From positions 51,236-115,235 of the forward strand of contig JAXLUJ010000012.1 of NCBI GenBank assembly GCA_046329575.1: a DNA stretch of 64,000 nt, in the 5' to 3' direction. The notes under the pieces are model-generated. The model was not told the DNA's origin. It worked only from the letters and a program-made list of their open reading frames with translations, and ran no database searches. A program made the translations under genes and the position numbers. Of the stretch, positions 26,440 through 35,566 are shown one piece after another; within the stretch, counting starts at the first letter, position 1, and each line of letters begins with the position of its first letter. This DNA comes from UBA1941 sp046329575. Lineage in GTDB: Bacteria > Bacteroidota > Bacteroidia > Chitinophagales > LD1.

Positions 26440-27513
26440 TTATCCGAACTTTACTTCGTAAAATTTATCGTTACTGAATTTGCAAATCTTTTCACCGTCT
26501 ACCGACAACCAGATTTCGCCGTTCCGATCTTTAAAAATCACCCAAATGCCCGTTCCGGGAAGGCCGTTTGCCGTATTGTGATTTACAAGACTATGATTTT
26601 GAAGTACCCAAAGTCCGGCATCTACCGTGCCAATCAGAATGCGCCCTTTACTATCTTCATTTAACGAAAAAATTCTGGCCATAGTTCCCGACTTATTATT
26701 GAACTCACCTCGTAAAAAATCAGGATTGCCAAGGCCTTTTTCTTCCGTTATATTATGAAGCAATCCATTATTGTAACTAAACAAACCGCCACCGTTATTC
26801 CCAAACCACATATTTCCTTTACTGTCCTGCAGAATGGCGCGAACTGCAGGGCCGGCAAGATGATTCCCGGTAAGGTACGTACATGAATTTCCATCATAAA
26901 GGCAAACGCCTTCTGATTGTGTTCCGAACCAAACATTTCCATGTTCATCCGTTGCTGTAGCATAAATTCCATAAGGGCGATTCATATCGGCCATGTCGGG
27001 TTTATAGTTTTTGGGATGAATGGTAAAATTGCGAAATGAAATGCCATCATAAAAGCAAATACCATCGGTATGATTGAAAAATAATCCGCCATTTTTATAA
27101 ATCAGTTTTTCAAAAGGAGCATGAATTACAGAATCGGTATAATCGCGGAAATAGCTTCCATTAAAACTACTGTATCCATCGCGGGTGGAGCACCATAAAT
27201 TTCCATTTACATCTTCTTCTATTTTTAAAACGAAATTGCTGATGAGGCCATCTTTCATCGTTATATGTTTCAGCACCTTACCATCAAAGCAATACAATCC
27301 ATCACCATTAGAGGCAAACCACATTCTTCCTGTATGATCCTGAAAAATACAATCAATGTTCTTGCCAAGGGTAGTTACGGTATCGCCAAGGTGAACTGCC
27401 AGAGGCGCTGCCAAAACCACCGGTTTCTTTTGAGTTTTTCCTTTACAGGAATAAAACGTAGGCAACAGCGCCAAACTGATACTTACTGCCGCGATGAGGT
27501 TAAATCTGCCCAT
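26440..27513 (-). CDS. Two-component-regulator-propeller lipoprotein (no kinase domain)
   Basis: The 357-residue protein has a lipoprotein signal (cysteine at residue 23, FYSCKG), so it is probably anchored in a periplasm-facing or outer membrane. The rest is a series of Reg_prop beta-propeller blades with the pattern NLWCSTRDG, MWFASNGDGLYCFDG, NVWFGTQSEGVCLYDG, MWFGNNGGG. In hybrid two-component systems such propellers sense sugars, but here the kinase, transmembrane and regulator domains are absent. The blade number seems too small to match a full 14-blade sensor. The ligand is unknown. Confidence 0.85.
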   Translation of the reverse strand: MGRFNLIAAVSISLALLPTFYSCKGKTQKKPVVLAAPLAVHLGDTVTTLGKNIDCIFQDHTGRMWFASNGDGLYCFDGKVLKHITMKDGLISNFVLKIEEDVNGNLWCSTRDGYSSFNGSYFRDYTDSVIHAPFEKLIYKNGGLFFNHTDGICFYDGISFRNFTIHPKNYKPDMADMNRPYGIYATATDEHGNVWFGTQSEGVCLYDGNSCTYLTGNHLAGPAVRAILQDSKGNMWFGNNGGGLFSYNNGLLHNITEEKGLGNPDFLRGEFNNKSGTMARIFSLNEDSKGRILIGTVDAGLWVLQNHSLVNHNTANGLPGTGIWVIFKDRNGEIWLSVDGEKICKFSNDKFYEVKFG

Positions 27514-27581
27514 AAGTTTATGGCAAGATAGGGCATCGGTTCACGAAGTGGAAATCTTAAGGAATTTTAGCAGCTGTATTA

Positions 27582-29102
27582 TCAGCGCAACTCCAGCTTT
27601 TCAAGATCAGTGCGTGCAGGGCCGGTGAGTAGTTCGCCGGTATGCGCAAAACGTGAGCCATGGCATGGGCAATCCCAACTCTTTTCAGCTATGTTCCAAC
27701 TTACCGTACATTTGATGTGCGGACAGGAAGGGTTAAGCGCGAATACTTTTCCGTTCTCATCTTTGTAAAGCGCTAAAGCCTTATTATCGTAACGCACTAC
27801 TTTGGCTTCGCCCTTGGCGATATCGGCCAATTCCGAAATTTTATCGATGCTGAGCCAACCCCCGAATAGTTGGGCCACTACATCGGCACCTTCTTTCATC
27901 AGGTCAGTAAACCCTGCAATGGGTTTCACACGCGATGGTAAAAAGAGCAGCTTGTATTCACTTTCGCCGGTAGTGAGCAAGTCGGCCAGAACCAAAGCGC
28001 TGAGTGTGCCATAGGTCATTCCATTTCCACCAAAACCAGTGGCTACAAATACATTTTCGGCATTTCCCGGCAAGTGACCAATGTACGGCAATCCGTCAAC
28101 GCTATTGAAAAATTGACTAGACCAGGCGTGCACCACTTGCTTCACTTTAAAATGACTTCTTACATAAGCTTCCAGATTCCTTATGCAGGAATTCGTATTC
28201 TCCTCATGCCCGGTTTTATGGTCTTCGCCACCAGCAATCAGATATTTTTCGCCATTCACCACCTGTGTACGGTAGTAATGATAAGGGTTCCACATATCAT
28301 AAACCAAATCGTCCGGATAACTGTTCTCGTCTTCCAATTTTACTGAAAGCGCATAGCTGCGATAGGGCGCACAGTAAAAGTGGAGCAGGTTCACTCCCGG
28401 CGGAATATGTGTGGCATAAACCACTTTCGATGCCTTGATATTCCCTTTTGATGTGGTGATAGTGGCCATAGCGCCATCTGAAGCTACATCTCTCACCCGG
28501 CAGTCTTGAATAATTTCACCACCGGCTTCTTGGAAGGCGTTTGCCATTTCATACAAATATTTCAATGGATGGAATTTGGCTTGTTCCGGAAACTGTGCAG
28601 CCGTTTTAAAACTGATGGGAACTGAAATCTCGTTTACGAACTCAGCCTGCAATCCTACTTTAATAGCAGCCGCCACCATGCTTTTCAACTCTTCGGCTTG
28701 TTCGTCATCTTGCGAGAATACACAGGCTGCCGCTTTTTCAAAGCCACAGTCTACTGCACGGCTGGTTATGAAATGCTCAATAAACGCCAATGCCTGTTTA
28801 GTGCCTTTGGCCACTAATTGCGCGGCTTCCAGATTAAACTTGCTGATGATTTGATCGTAAGGCGTATCCATCAACGTATTCAAATGTGCCGTTGTTCCTC
28901 CGGTGGTTCCAAAGCCAATATTTTTGGCTTCCAGCACCGTACATTTTCTTCCTGCTTTTTGCAGCAAATAGGCGGTAGTGAGTCCGGTAATGCCACCACC
29001 AACAATGGCCACATCCACCTTTTCAGGTAGTTTAGCTGATTTACTTTCATAGGCAGGCATACCGCTTTGCCATAGGCTTTCCAGCGCTCCGTCGCGATTC
29101 AT
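27582..29102 (-). CDS. FAD-dependent oxidoreductase with C-terminal Rieske 2Fe-2S domain
   Basis: A DAO-type FAD domain occupies the first 400 residues: VAIVGGGITGLTTAYLL binds the dinucleotide, GTTGGTTAH follows, and YIGHLPGNAENVFVATGFGGNGMTYG is the second FAD motif. The last 90 residues are a Rieske domain with CPH and CPCH ligand pairs (27662-27730). The ATG at 29102 (MNRDGAL) gives 506 residues; a longer frame to 29141 crosses the terminator. Relatives are annotated as glycine/D-amino-acid oxidase-like proteins; the substrate is unknown. The disordered-protein gene lies just upstream but ends in a terminator. Confidence 0.92.
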   Translation of the reverse strand: MNRDGALESLWQSGMPAYESKSAKLPEKVDVAIVGGGITGLTTAYLLQKAGRKCTVLEAKNIGFGTTGGTTAHLNTLMDTPYDQIISKFNLEAAQLVAKGTKQALAFIEHFITSRAVDCGFEKAAACVFSQDDEQAEELKSMVAAAIKVGLQAEFVNEISVPISFKTAAQFPEQAKFHPLKYLYEMANAFQEAGGEIIQDCRVRDVASDGAMATITTSKGNIKASKVVYATHIPPGVNLLHFYCAPYRSYALSVKLEDENSYPDDLVYDMWNPYHYYRTQVVNGEKYLIAGGEDHKTGHEENTNSCIRNLEAYVRSHFKVKQVVHAWSSQFFNSVDGLPYIGHLPGNAENVFVATGFGGNGMTYGTLSALVLADLLTTGESEYKLLFLPSRVKPIAGFTDLMKEGADVVAQLFGGWLSIDKISELADIAKGEAKVVRYDNKALALYKDENGKVFALNPSCPHIKCTVSWNIAEKSWDCPCHGSRFAHTGELLTGPARTDLEKLELR

Positions 29103-29117
29103 AGTGCTCTGTTTTAG

Positions 29118-29148
29118 AAAAAAAAAGGGAGTGCGTGGCACTCCCTTT
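29118..29148 (-). terminator. Intrinsic terminator of the disordered-protein gene
   Basis: On the minus strand, GGGAGTGC and GCACTCCC form an 8-bp stem (29127-29145), extended by three A-T pairs and followed by a run of nine T residues. It separates the disordered-protein gene from the FAD oxidoreductase gene. Confidence 0.85.
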
Positions 29149-29153
29149 CCAAT

Positions 29154-29630
29154 TTACAATTCTTCGTCCTGTTGTGTTGCTGTTTCGTCCTGATCAAAAT
29201 CGTCCTGATCCTGATCTTGTTCGTTTTCATTTACATTCATTTTACCGCGGCGCATTTGTGGCTCTTCCACTTCGTCCTGACCGGCGTGGCGGATACCCGG
29301 CTGTTGCTTTTGTTGCTGGGCCTGTTGTTGGGATCCTTGCCAATCGGTACTGCGTTCCTGAGCCTCATTTCCGGCTTCTTCCTGCTGACCTTTGCGGCCG
29401 CTTTGCGAACCTAACTGCGACTTGCCTGAATTTTGAGTGTTAGAAGCATGCGATCCGCTCTGCGATTGACCGCGGTTGCCCTGATTTGTAATCTGATCTT
29501 CTTTCGAATTGGTGGGCTGCGATTTCGATTGTCCGGTACGGTCTAACTGACCTTTGTCAGATGTTGAATTGTCCGTATTGGAAGTGGATGATTTCTGCGA
29601 CTTTTCGTCTTTTTCTTTATTCGTTTTCAT
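29154..29630 (-). CDS. Intrinsically disordered, Gln/Ser/Asp-rich hydrophilic protein
   Basis: The 158-residue product has no hydrophobic stretch, signal peptide or known domain. It is almost entirely Gln, Ser, Asn, Lys, Gly, Asp and Glu; the middle is basic and Gln-rich (SQQQAQQQKQQPG), and the end is very acidic (NENEQDQDQDDFDQDE). This resembles stress-related hydrophilins, but no assignment is possible. The reading frame is supported by its own strong terminator and by composition too ordered to be chance. Neighbours include an oxidoreductase and a PPOX-fold stress protein. Confidence 0.75.
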   Translation of the reverse strand: MKTNKEKDEKSQKSSTSNTDNSTSDKGQLDRTGQSKSQPTNSKEDQITNQGNRGQSQSGSHASNTQNSGKSQLGSQSGRKGQQEEAGNEAQERSTDWQGSQQQAQQQKQQPGIRHAGQDEVEEPQMRRGKMNVNENEQDQDQDDFDQDETATQQDEEL

Positions 29631-29863
29631 AGCTGTATTTTTTAAGAATTACGATTATTCTTTTCCAAAATCATTCCTTCAAACTAGTCGGGTTTCGTGG
29701 CTGGCTTTCCTCGTTTTACATGAAAAACCGTGGAGAAAATGGGCGCACTTTATTTATTGAAATCAGAAGTGTGTGATATCCAATTGGAACGGGATTTTAA
29801 CAGCGATGCTGTTCGTAATTAGGCGAAAATTTTAATATATTACTTCAACTAAAACCTAAAAGC

Positions 29864-30310
29864 ATGGCTAATGCTGCGTTTCATGTGCTAATTGCTGATG
29901 ACGACATCGACGATCACACTTTGTATCGTTATGCGATGAAGGAAGTAGTACCTGAAGGTTTACTGGAAATAGTGGCCGATGGTACGCAGTTGATGCGCAA
30001 ACTTATGGACGCTACCATTCCGCCGCCTGATATTATTCTTTTGGATTTGAATATGCCTTTAATGAACGGTTTGGAATGCCTGATTCAAATCCGGAAAACG
30101 GCGTCATTAAAACATCTGCCCGTAATTATTTTTTCCACTTCCGATCATGAAAATGATATTGCGGCCACATTCGAACAGGGTGCCAATTTATATGTAAAGA
30201 AACCGGGCAACTTTTCGGGGCTTACTGATATTTTTGCCAATCTGTTTCACCGAAGTTCAACTGAATTAAGGAGTAGACCGGCGCGTGACCGCTACCTGTT
30301 TTCTATCTAA
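29864..30310 (+). CDS. Single-domain response regulator
   Basis: The 148-residue protein is a stand-alone receiver domain. The acidic pair is DDDIDDH near the N-terminus, the phosphoacceptor is Asp61 in ILLDLNMPLMNGLE, followed by the Thr/Ser switch in IIFSTSDHE and the Lys in YVKKPGNF. It resembles the Rcp1-like regulators that serve phytochrome-like kinases. No output domain and no kinase gene are nearby, so it is an orphan here. The 37-bp gap to the next gene on the same strand allows co-transcription. Confidence 0.93.
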   Translation: MANAAFHVLIADDDIDDHTLYRYAMKEVVPEGLLEIVADGTQLMRKLMDATIPPPDIILLDLNMPLMNGLECLIQIRKTASLKHLPVIIFSTSDHENDIAATFEQGANLYVKKPGNFSGLTDIFANLFHRSSTELRSRPARDRYLFSI

Positions 30311-30346
30311 AGGCACACATTTTTCTTTTCAATCGAAAAGAAAATT

Positions 30347-30853
30347 ATGGGCGACATTAAAAATCTTACCGGCCAGGAAGCCGTTGAAAAACTAAAAGAG
30401 CTTTCCAAAAGTGCTTCGGTGTGTATGTTTTGTACGCGAGTAGAATCGCTGCCGTTCGAAGTTCGGCCAATGAGTACATTAAAGGTGGACGAACGCGGGC
30501 ATTTATGGTTTTTCAGTGCAGATCACAGTCACAAAAACAATTCGATTCAGCAAGATACTAAAGTGCAGTTGTTGTATTCGCAGCCTTCTGATTCGCATTT
30601 TTTGGCGATTTCCGGCTCGGCAAGCATTACTAAAAGCAGAATGGTGATTGATGAATTGTGGAACGATATGGCCAAAGCCTGGTTTCCTGAAGGCAAGGAC
30701 GACCCGAACCTCACGGTTATTGAAGTTCGGCCGGAAACGGCACATTACTGGGATACAAAGCACGGCAAACTGGTTACGTTGCTGGCTATTGGCGCTGCCG
30801 CCGTTACCGGTAAGCCGATGGATGGAGGAGTAGAAGGCGGACTTTCGGTTTAG
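30347..30853 (+). CDS. Pyridoxamine 5'-phosphate oxidase-fold general stress protein
   Basis: The 168-residue product has the split-barrel flavin-binding fold of the general stress protein 26 group: VCMFCTRVESLPFEVRPMST, then GHLWFFSADHSHKNNSI, VQLLYSQPSDSHFLAISGSA, a WFPEGKDDPNLTVIEVRPE segment and a Trp-Asp pair. Such proteins bind FMN, FAD or F420 and are stress-induced in relatives. The catalytic role is not known. Its stop overlaps the end of pdeM by 4 bp, convergently. Confidence 0.88.
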   Translation: MGDIKNLTGQEAVEKLKELSKSASVCMFCTRVESLPFEVRPMSTLKVDERGHLWFFSADHSHKNNSIQQDTKVQLLYSQPSDSHFLAISGSASITKSRMVIDELWNDMAKAWFPEGKDDPNLTVIEVRPETAHYWDTKHGKLVTLLAIGAAAVTGKPMDGGVEGGLSV

Positions 30854-31479
30854 CGAATTTCCACAACATCATTTCCGGCGATGGCAAATACCCGATCGCC
30901 GCTTTGAGGCGATATGGTGGCCAGTCCGGTAAATTTTCCGAAAGCCGGTAGAATTACTTTATTCCTTCCAAAATGAAAGCAGGGCAAGCGAAGCGATTGT
31001 TTCCCTTTGCCGTGAATGGCCACTCCGGGATGCAGATGACCGCTGAAACAAAAATGTTCACAAGGGCGTTCATCGTGCACGAAGAGGAAAGTATGTAATA
31101 AGAGGGAATCGTGAATTTCGATTTGAAGATCTCGGTAATGCGAATCGGAAAGGATATCGTGATTGCCTTTAACCAGATGTATGGGCAATTTGTTGAAACT
31201 ACTTCTCCATATTTCAAACAGATCCACTTCGTGGTTGGCCACGCTGTGGAACATATCACCCACAATTATTATTTGCTGAGGTTGGAACGCATCAATCAAA
31301 CTTCCCAACCGCGATAAATCATCGTGCAGCAATGCCTTTGGCACTGCAATGCCTTCTTTTCGGAAGTGCATACCTTTACCTAAATGAAGATCAGATAAGA
31401 TCAGGATTTTCTCTTCATTCCAAAAAATGGCTTTTTGCGGCAGCAATCGGAAATGCTGTTGTTGAATTTCGATTTCCAT
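30850..31479 (-). CDS. pdeM: Ligase-associated DNA damage response phosphoesterase/endonuclease PdeM
   Basis: This calcineurin-like metallophosphoesterase (209 residues) has the five metal-binding blocks LSDLHLGKGMHF, GDMFHSV, VKGNHDIL, LFVHDE and FSGHLHPGV. It is the last gene of the ligase-associated cluster and begins directly after the helicase stop (TAGATG). Homologues elsewhere show manganese-dependent DNA nuclease activity. The full pathway remains unresolved. Confidence 0.93.
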   Translation of the reverse strand: MEIEIQQQHFRLLPQKAIFWNEEKILILSDLHLGKGMHFRKEGIAVPKALLHDDLSRLGSLIDAFQPQQIIIVGDMFHSVANHEVDLFEIWRSSFNKLPIHLVKGNHDILSDSHYRDLQIEIHDSLLLHTFLFVHDERPCEHFCFSGHLHPGVAIHGKGKQSLRLPCFHFGRNKVILPAFGKFTGLATISPQSGDRVFAIAGNDVVEIR

Positions 31480-33957
31480 CTATTTTTCCGATTGCAGTTG
31501 CATTTTTTTTACGCGGTCGGCCAATTGTTCGCTGGTTAAGTTTTCGCGCAGCGAATCTACTTTTATGGGAAAAGAAAATGGCGTTAATTTTTTGGGATAC
31601 TTCAGTACAATGGCTGATGCTTCAATACGCCGCAAGGCATCGCGCAGCCGTACTTCTTCCATCTGATCATTAAAGGCTTCGCTGAAAGCCTGGCGAAGCA
31701 GCAGATTCTCCGGTTCATAATCGCTGAAAACCGTGAAAAGCAATGATGATGAGGCTTGTAAGTGCTTATTCTTAACACCGGCTCCCGGATAACCGCGAAA
31801 AATCATGCCGGTTATTACGGCAATGTCCCTGAACTTCCTTCTGGCCATTTCGGTACTGTTAATGCTGCGCTGCATGTCGTTGATCAAATCGTTTGATGAA
31901 AACAATTCCTGTAACGAAATTTCTTTCAATGGAATTTCCTGATCGCTCAATAATTCAAAACCATAATCGTTCATGGCGATAGAGAAGGTAATAGGTTTCA
32001 CTTTACTAATTCGATAGGCCACCAGCGCAGCCATGATTTCGTGAACCAACCGCCCTTCAAATGGATAAACAAAAAGATGGTGACCATCGTTGGTTATGAT
32101 GTATTCGATCAGTGTTTCATTCTTGCGCGGAACATGCGAACGTTCGTCCTGCAACTGGAATAGTGGGAGCAGGAAATCCATTTCAGGTTCCCTTTTTTGG
32201 TTGGAAAACACCGATTCATAAGTGGCGCGTAACACACTTCCCAAATCAGCGCTTAATGGAAGACGGCCGCCTAACCAACTGGGCACAATTGATTTCGAGG
32301 ATTTGGAACGCCTCACCAGAACCTGCATGTCTTTGATCATTACAAATTCCAGATTTCTGCCGGCTAACGAAAAAACATCGCCCGGCTTTAACCGTGAAAT
32401 GAATGATTCTTCTATGCTTCCAATATAGCCGCCTTTTAGAAATTTCACCTGAATCATGGCATCACCAACAATAGTACCCATGCTCAAACGATGGCGTAGT
32501 GCCAGTTTTCGATTAGTTATTTTATAGCAACCATCAACAACTTCCACCTTTTTGTATTCGTCGTATTGCTGCAATGATGAACTACCCTGAGTAATAAAAT
32601 GCAATAGCCACTGCCAATCGTCAGTAGTAAGATCTTTATAACAGTAAGTGGTTTTAATTTCCTTAAAAACAACATCCGGATAAAAACCTTCGCCTACAGC
32701 AAGGGTGCAAAGATATTGGATCAGTACATCATAAGCCGCCACTACCGGCTGGCGTTGCTCTACAATTCCCGCACGAATAGCACGTTTCAAAGCCGCACCT
32801 TCCGCCAGTTCCAGTGAATGGGTAGGAAGAAAATAAATGCGGCTTACCGCATCAGGCGAGTGACCGCTGCGGCCGGCGCGCTGTAAGAACCGCGCCACAC
32901 CTTTGGGCGAGCCTACCTGAATAACAGTATCAACCGGTCGGAAATCGACACCCAGATCGAGCGAAGAAGTGCAAACTACCACCTTGAGCATTTCAGCATG
33001 CAGCGCTTCTTCGATCCAGTTTCGCATTTCTGCTGAAACCGATCCGTGATGTAAGGCCATGATGCCTGCAAGATCGGGTTGTAATTGCAGTAAAGTGTGA
33101 TACCACAACTCAGATTGGCCGCGCGTGTTGGTGAACAATAAGGTGGTTTTACTTTGTTCAATTACAGGCAATACATGCGCTGCCATTTTCAACCCCAAAT
33201 GGCCTGCCCATGGAAATTTTTCAATCGTTTCGGGAAAAATGGAAGTGACTTCAATATTTTTTTTCAAATCGGCACGAATTTGAACGGCATCGCTGCTTTG
33301 CTCGCCCAGCGCCACTTCCAGCGCTTGCTGCATATTTCCAATTGTGGCGCTGATGGCCCAAAGGCGAATAGAAGGTTGCTGCATGTCGCGTTTCATTCCC
33401 TTCAGCCGGCTTAGCGCCAATTCCACCTGAACGCCGCGTTTCGAGCCGAGCAACTCATGCCATTCATCTAAAACTACTGTTCTGAGTTTTCTGAAAAGTT
33501 TTGGATGATCTTTTTGAGAAAGCAGCAAGTGCAGGCTTTCGGGTGTAATGATGAGTACTTCCGGCAAATTCGTTTTTTGCTTATTGCGTTCTGCGGCGGA
33601 ACTATCACCTGACCGCATGCCGATGTTCCAGGGTAGTGAAATAGCATCGCAAACTTCCTGCATGGCTCGTTGTAAATCTTTGGCAAGCGCCCGTAATGGC
33701 GTTACCCACAGCAATTGCAATCCATTGTTCTTTTTCGATTGCCAGGTATCAGGATGCAAATCAATCCATTCGATTAATGCTGGAAGAAACAAGGCAAAGG
33801 TTTTTCCTACGCCGGTTGGCGCGTTTAAGAGACCACAGCGATTTTCGAGAAAGGCCGACCACGTTTTTTTTTGGAATTCGAAAGGCTTGTGGTTATTGGC
33901 TTTCAGCCAATCCACAATTACTTCTTCTCCTGAAAAGAAAGCTTTTTTACTTAGCAT
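31480..33957 (-). CDS. Ligase-associated DNA damage response DEXH-box helicase (Lhr-like)
   Basis: The 825-residue superfamily 2 helicase has Walker A APTGVGKT (Lys52), motif Ic TPLRAL, TPESLH, motif II LDEWHELLGSKRG, motif III AISATIG, and motif VI QRAGRSGHSPDA. The C-terminal third is the winged-helix and Lhr-core region with EGRLVHE. This is the Lhr-core size, without the extra C-terminal domain of full Lhr. Relatives translocate 3' to 5' on single-stranded DNA and unwind DNA or RNA:DNA. It overlaps the ligase gene by 11 bp and abuts pdeM. Confidence 0.95.
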   Translation of the reverse strand: MLSKKAFFSGEEVIVDWLKANNHKPFEFQKKTWSAFLENRCGLLNAPTGVGKTFALFLPALIEWIDLHPDTWQSKKNNGLQLLWVTPLRALAKDLQRAMQEVCDAISLPWNIGMRSGDSSAAERNKQKTNLPEVLIITPESLHLLLSQKDHPKLFRKLRTVVLDEWHELLGSKRGVQVELALSRLKGMKRDMQQPSIRLWAISATIGNMQQALEVALGEQSSDAVQIRADLKKNIEVTSIFPETIEKFPWAGHLGLKMAAHVLPVIEQSKTTLLFTNTRGQSELWYHTLLQLQPDLAGIMALHHGSVSAEMRNWIEEALHAEMLKVVVCTSSLDLGVDFRPVDTVIQVGSPKGVARFLQRAGRSGHSPDAVSRIYFLPTHSLELAEGAALKRAIRAGIVEQRQPVVAAYDVLIQYLCTLAVGEGFYPDVVFKEIKTTYCYKDLTTDDWQWLLHFITQGSSSLQQYDEYKKVEVVDGCYKITNRKLALRHRLSMGTIVGDAMIQVKFLKGGYIGSIEESFISRLKPGDVFSLAGRNLEFVMIKDMQVLVRRSKSSKSIVPSWLGGRLPLSADLGSVLRATYESVFSNQKREPEMDFLLPLFQLQDERSHVPRKNETLIEYIITNDGHHLFVYPFEGRLVHEIMAALVAYRISKVKPITFSIAMNDYGFELLSDQEIPLKEISLQELFSSNDLINDMQRSINSTEMARRKFRDIAVITGMIFRGYPGAGVKNKHLQASSSLLFTVFSDYEPENLLLRQAFSEAFNDQMEEVRLRDALRRIEASAIVLKYPKKLTPFSFPIKVDSLRENLTSEQLADRVKKMQLQSEK

Positions 33958-35566
33958 CGGTTTCGAGGTTGGAATACACTTTCAGTAATGCTTTGAGATC
34001 GTCTAAGGTATTGATTTCGCTCACCGTTTTGTCTTTTCGCCAGCGCAACATCCGTGGAAAACGGACCGCTACTCCCGATTTATGTCTGGAACTTGCTGCT
34101 ATCCCTTCAAAGCCAATTTCAAATACCAGTGATGCCGTAACGGTTCGTACCGGTCCGAACTTCTCGCGAATATTTTTTTTAATGAACGCATCCACTTCCA
34201 CAAATTCTTTATCAGTTAAACCGGAGTACGCTTTGGCAAAAGTGACCAGTTCACCATTTTCATTTTTCAACGCAAAAGTATAGTCGGTATAAAGGTTAGA
34301 ACGCCTTCCATGACCGCGCTGTGCGGCAACAAGTACAGCATCCACTGAAAGAGGATCTACTTTCCATTTCCACCAGTCGCCGCGCTTTCGTCCGGCCTGA
34401 TAAATGCTGTCTTTTCGTTTCAACATTACACCTTCGCTCATCATTTCCCTTGCCCGTAATCTTATTTGGCGCAGGGCTTCCCAACTTGCGAATTCAATTA
34501 ACGGAGAAATTAGAAATGTAGAGGGTTCATTCGATAATGATTGATGCCATTTTTCCAAAAGCACGCGCCTTTGCTGCTGCGTTTGTGTTCTTACATCTTC
34601 ACCATTCCATTCCAATATATCGTAAGCAATAAAGGCTACAGGTGCTTGTTCCAGGATTTTTTTGGTTATTAATTTTCTTCCAATCCGGGTTTGCAACACG
34701 CTAAAAGGAAGTGGTTGATGGCCGCTGTGACAAATGATTTCGCCGTCTATTGCCGAGCCATCGGGAATGAGGTGTTTCAATTTTTCATATTCCGGAAATT
34801 TTTCGGTGAGCAGTTCCTCGCCACGGCTCCATACGAAAAGTTCGCCCTCACGTTTAATAATTTGCCCGCGAATGCCATCCCATTTCCATTCAGCTTGCCA
34901 ATCCTCGACAGCTCCCAGTGTTTCCACTTCATCTTCCAACGCATAAGCTAAATAGAATGGATAGGGTTTGGAAACATCTGCATTGGCATGTTTACCTTCC
35001 ATCAACAACTCGAACGACATAGTTTCAGGATCCCAGTTGCCCGTAATTCGATGGGTCATTACCTGTGCATCTACCTGGTAAATGGAGGCCAGTGCCTGCA
35101 CTACTAAAGCCTGCGAAACACCAATTCGGAAGGTGGCACTCATCAGTTTATTAAAAACGAAACGCTCAGTTTTTCCCAAATGATTCCAGGCATGTAGTAT
35201 GGCAATTTTCTTTTCATCATCAGTTTTACCCTGCAATGCTTTCAGGTAACTGATCCAGAAGCTTAAGGATTCATTGCTTTCGGTTTGCGGCGGTGGTAAA
35301 GTTAGCGCTATGGTTTCGCTAAGATCGCCAACAGTATGATAACATTCTTCAAACAACCATAATGGCAAAGAAGCGGCTTCGGCGCACCACAGATGCAATA
35401 GCCTACTACTCACCGTTCGTTTGGGGCGGCGACCGCTGAATAGGGCCAGCGTCCAGATCTTATCGGCATTTTCTGCTACCAGAAAATAGCGTTGGAGCGC
35501 CTCAAGTTTGTCGGTGGTTTTAGTACTGCCCATCAAGGCTTCAATCAATGCGGCAAACTGTTTCAT
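33947..35566 (-). CDS. ATP-dependent DNA ligase of the ligase-associated cluster
   Basis: The 539-residue ligase is of the ATP-dependent LigB/LigC-like class, not the NAD+-dependent LigA of replication. The adenylation Lys228 lies in EWKWDGIRGQ; other nucleotidyltransferase motifs are SRGEELLTEKFPE, DGEII, FIAYDILEWNGED, EGVMLKRKDS and WWKWKV. A DNA-binding N-terminal domain and a C-terminal OB-fold (MLRWRKDK) complete it. It overlaps the exonuclease gene by 4 bp and the helicase gene by 11 bp. The cluster context implies a repair role. Confidence 0.95.
   Translation of the reverse strand: MKQFAALIEALMGSTKTTDKLEALQRYFLVAENADKIWTLALFSGRRPKRTVSSRLLHLWCAEAASLPLWLFEECYHTVGDLSETIALTLPPPQTESNESLSFWISYLKALQGKTDDEKKIAILHAWNHLGKTERFVFNKLMSATFRIGVSQALVVQALASIYQVDAQVMTHRITGNWDPETMSFELLMEGKHANADVSKPYPFYLAYALEDEVETLGAVEDWQAEWKWDGIRGQIIKREGELFVWSRGEELLTEKFPEYEKLKHLIPDGSAIDGEIICHSGHQPLPFSVLQTRIGRKLITKKILEQAPVAFIAYDILEWNGEDVRTQTQQQRRVLLEKWHQSLSNEPSTFLISPLIEFASWEALRQIRLRAREMMSEGVMLKRKDSIYQAGRKRGDWWKWKVDPLSVDAVLVAAQRGHGRRSNLYTDYTFALKNENGELVTFAKAYSGLTDKEFVEVDAFIKKNIREKFGPVRTVTASLVFEIGFEGIAASSRHKSGVAVRFPRMLRWRKDKTVSEINTLDDLKALLKVYSNLETDAK

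Noticed and set aside
29864..30310. A complete two-component system
   Set aside because: Only a single receiver domain is present; no histidine kinase lies within the window.
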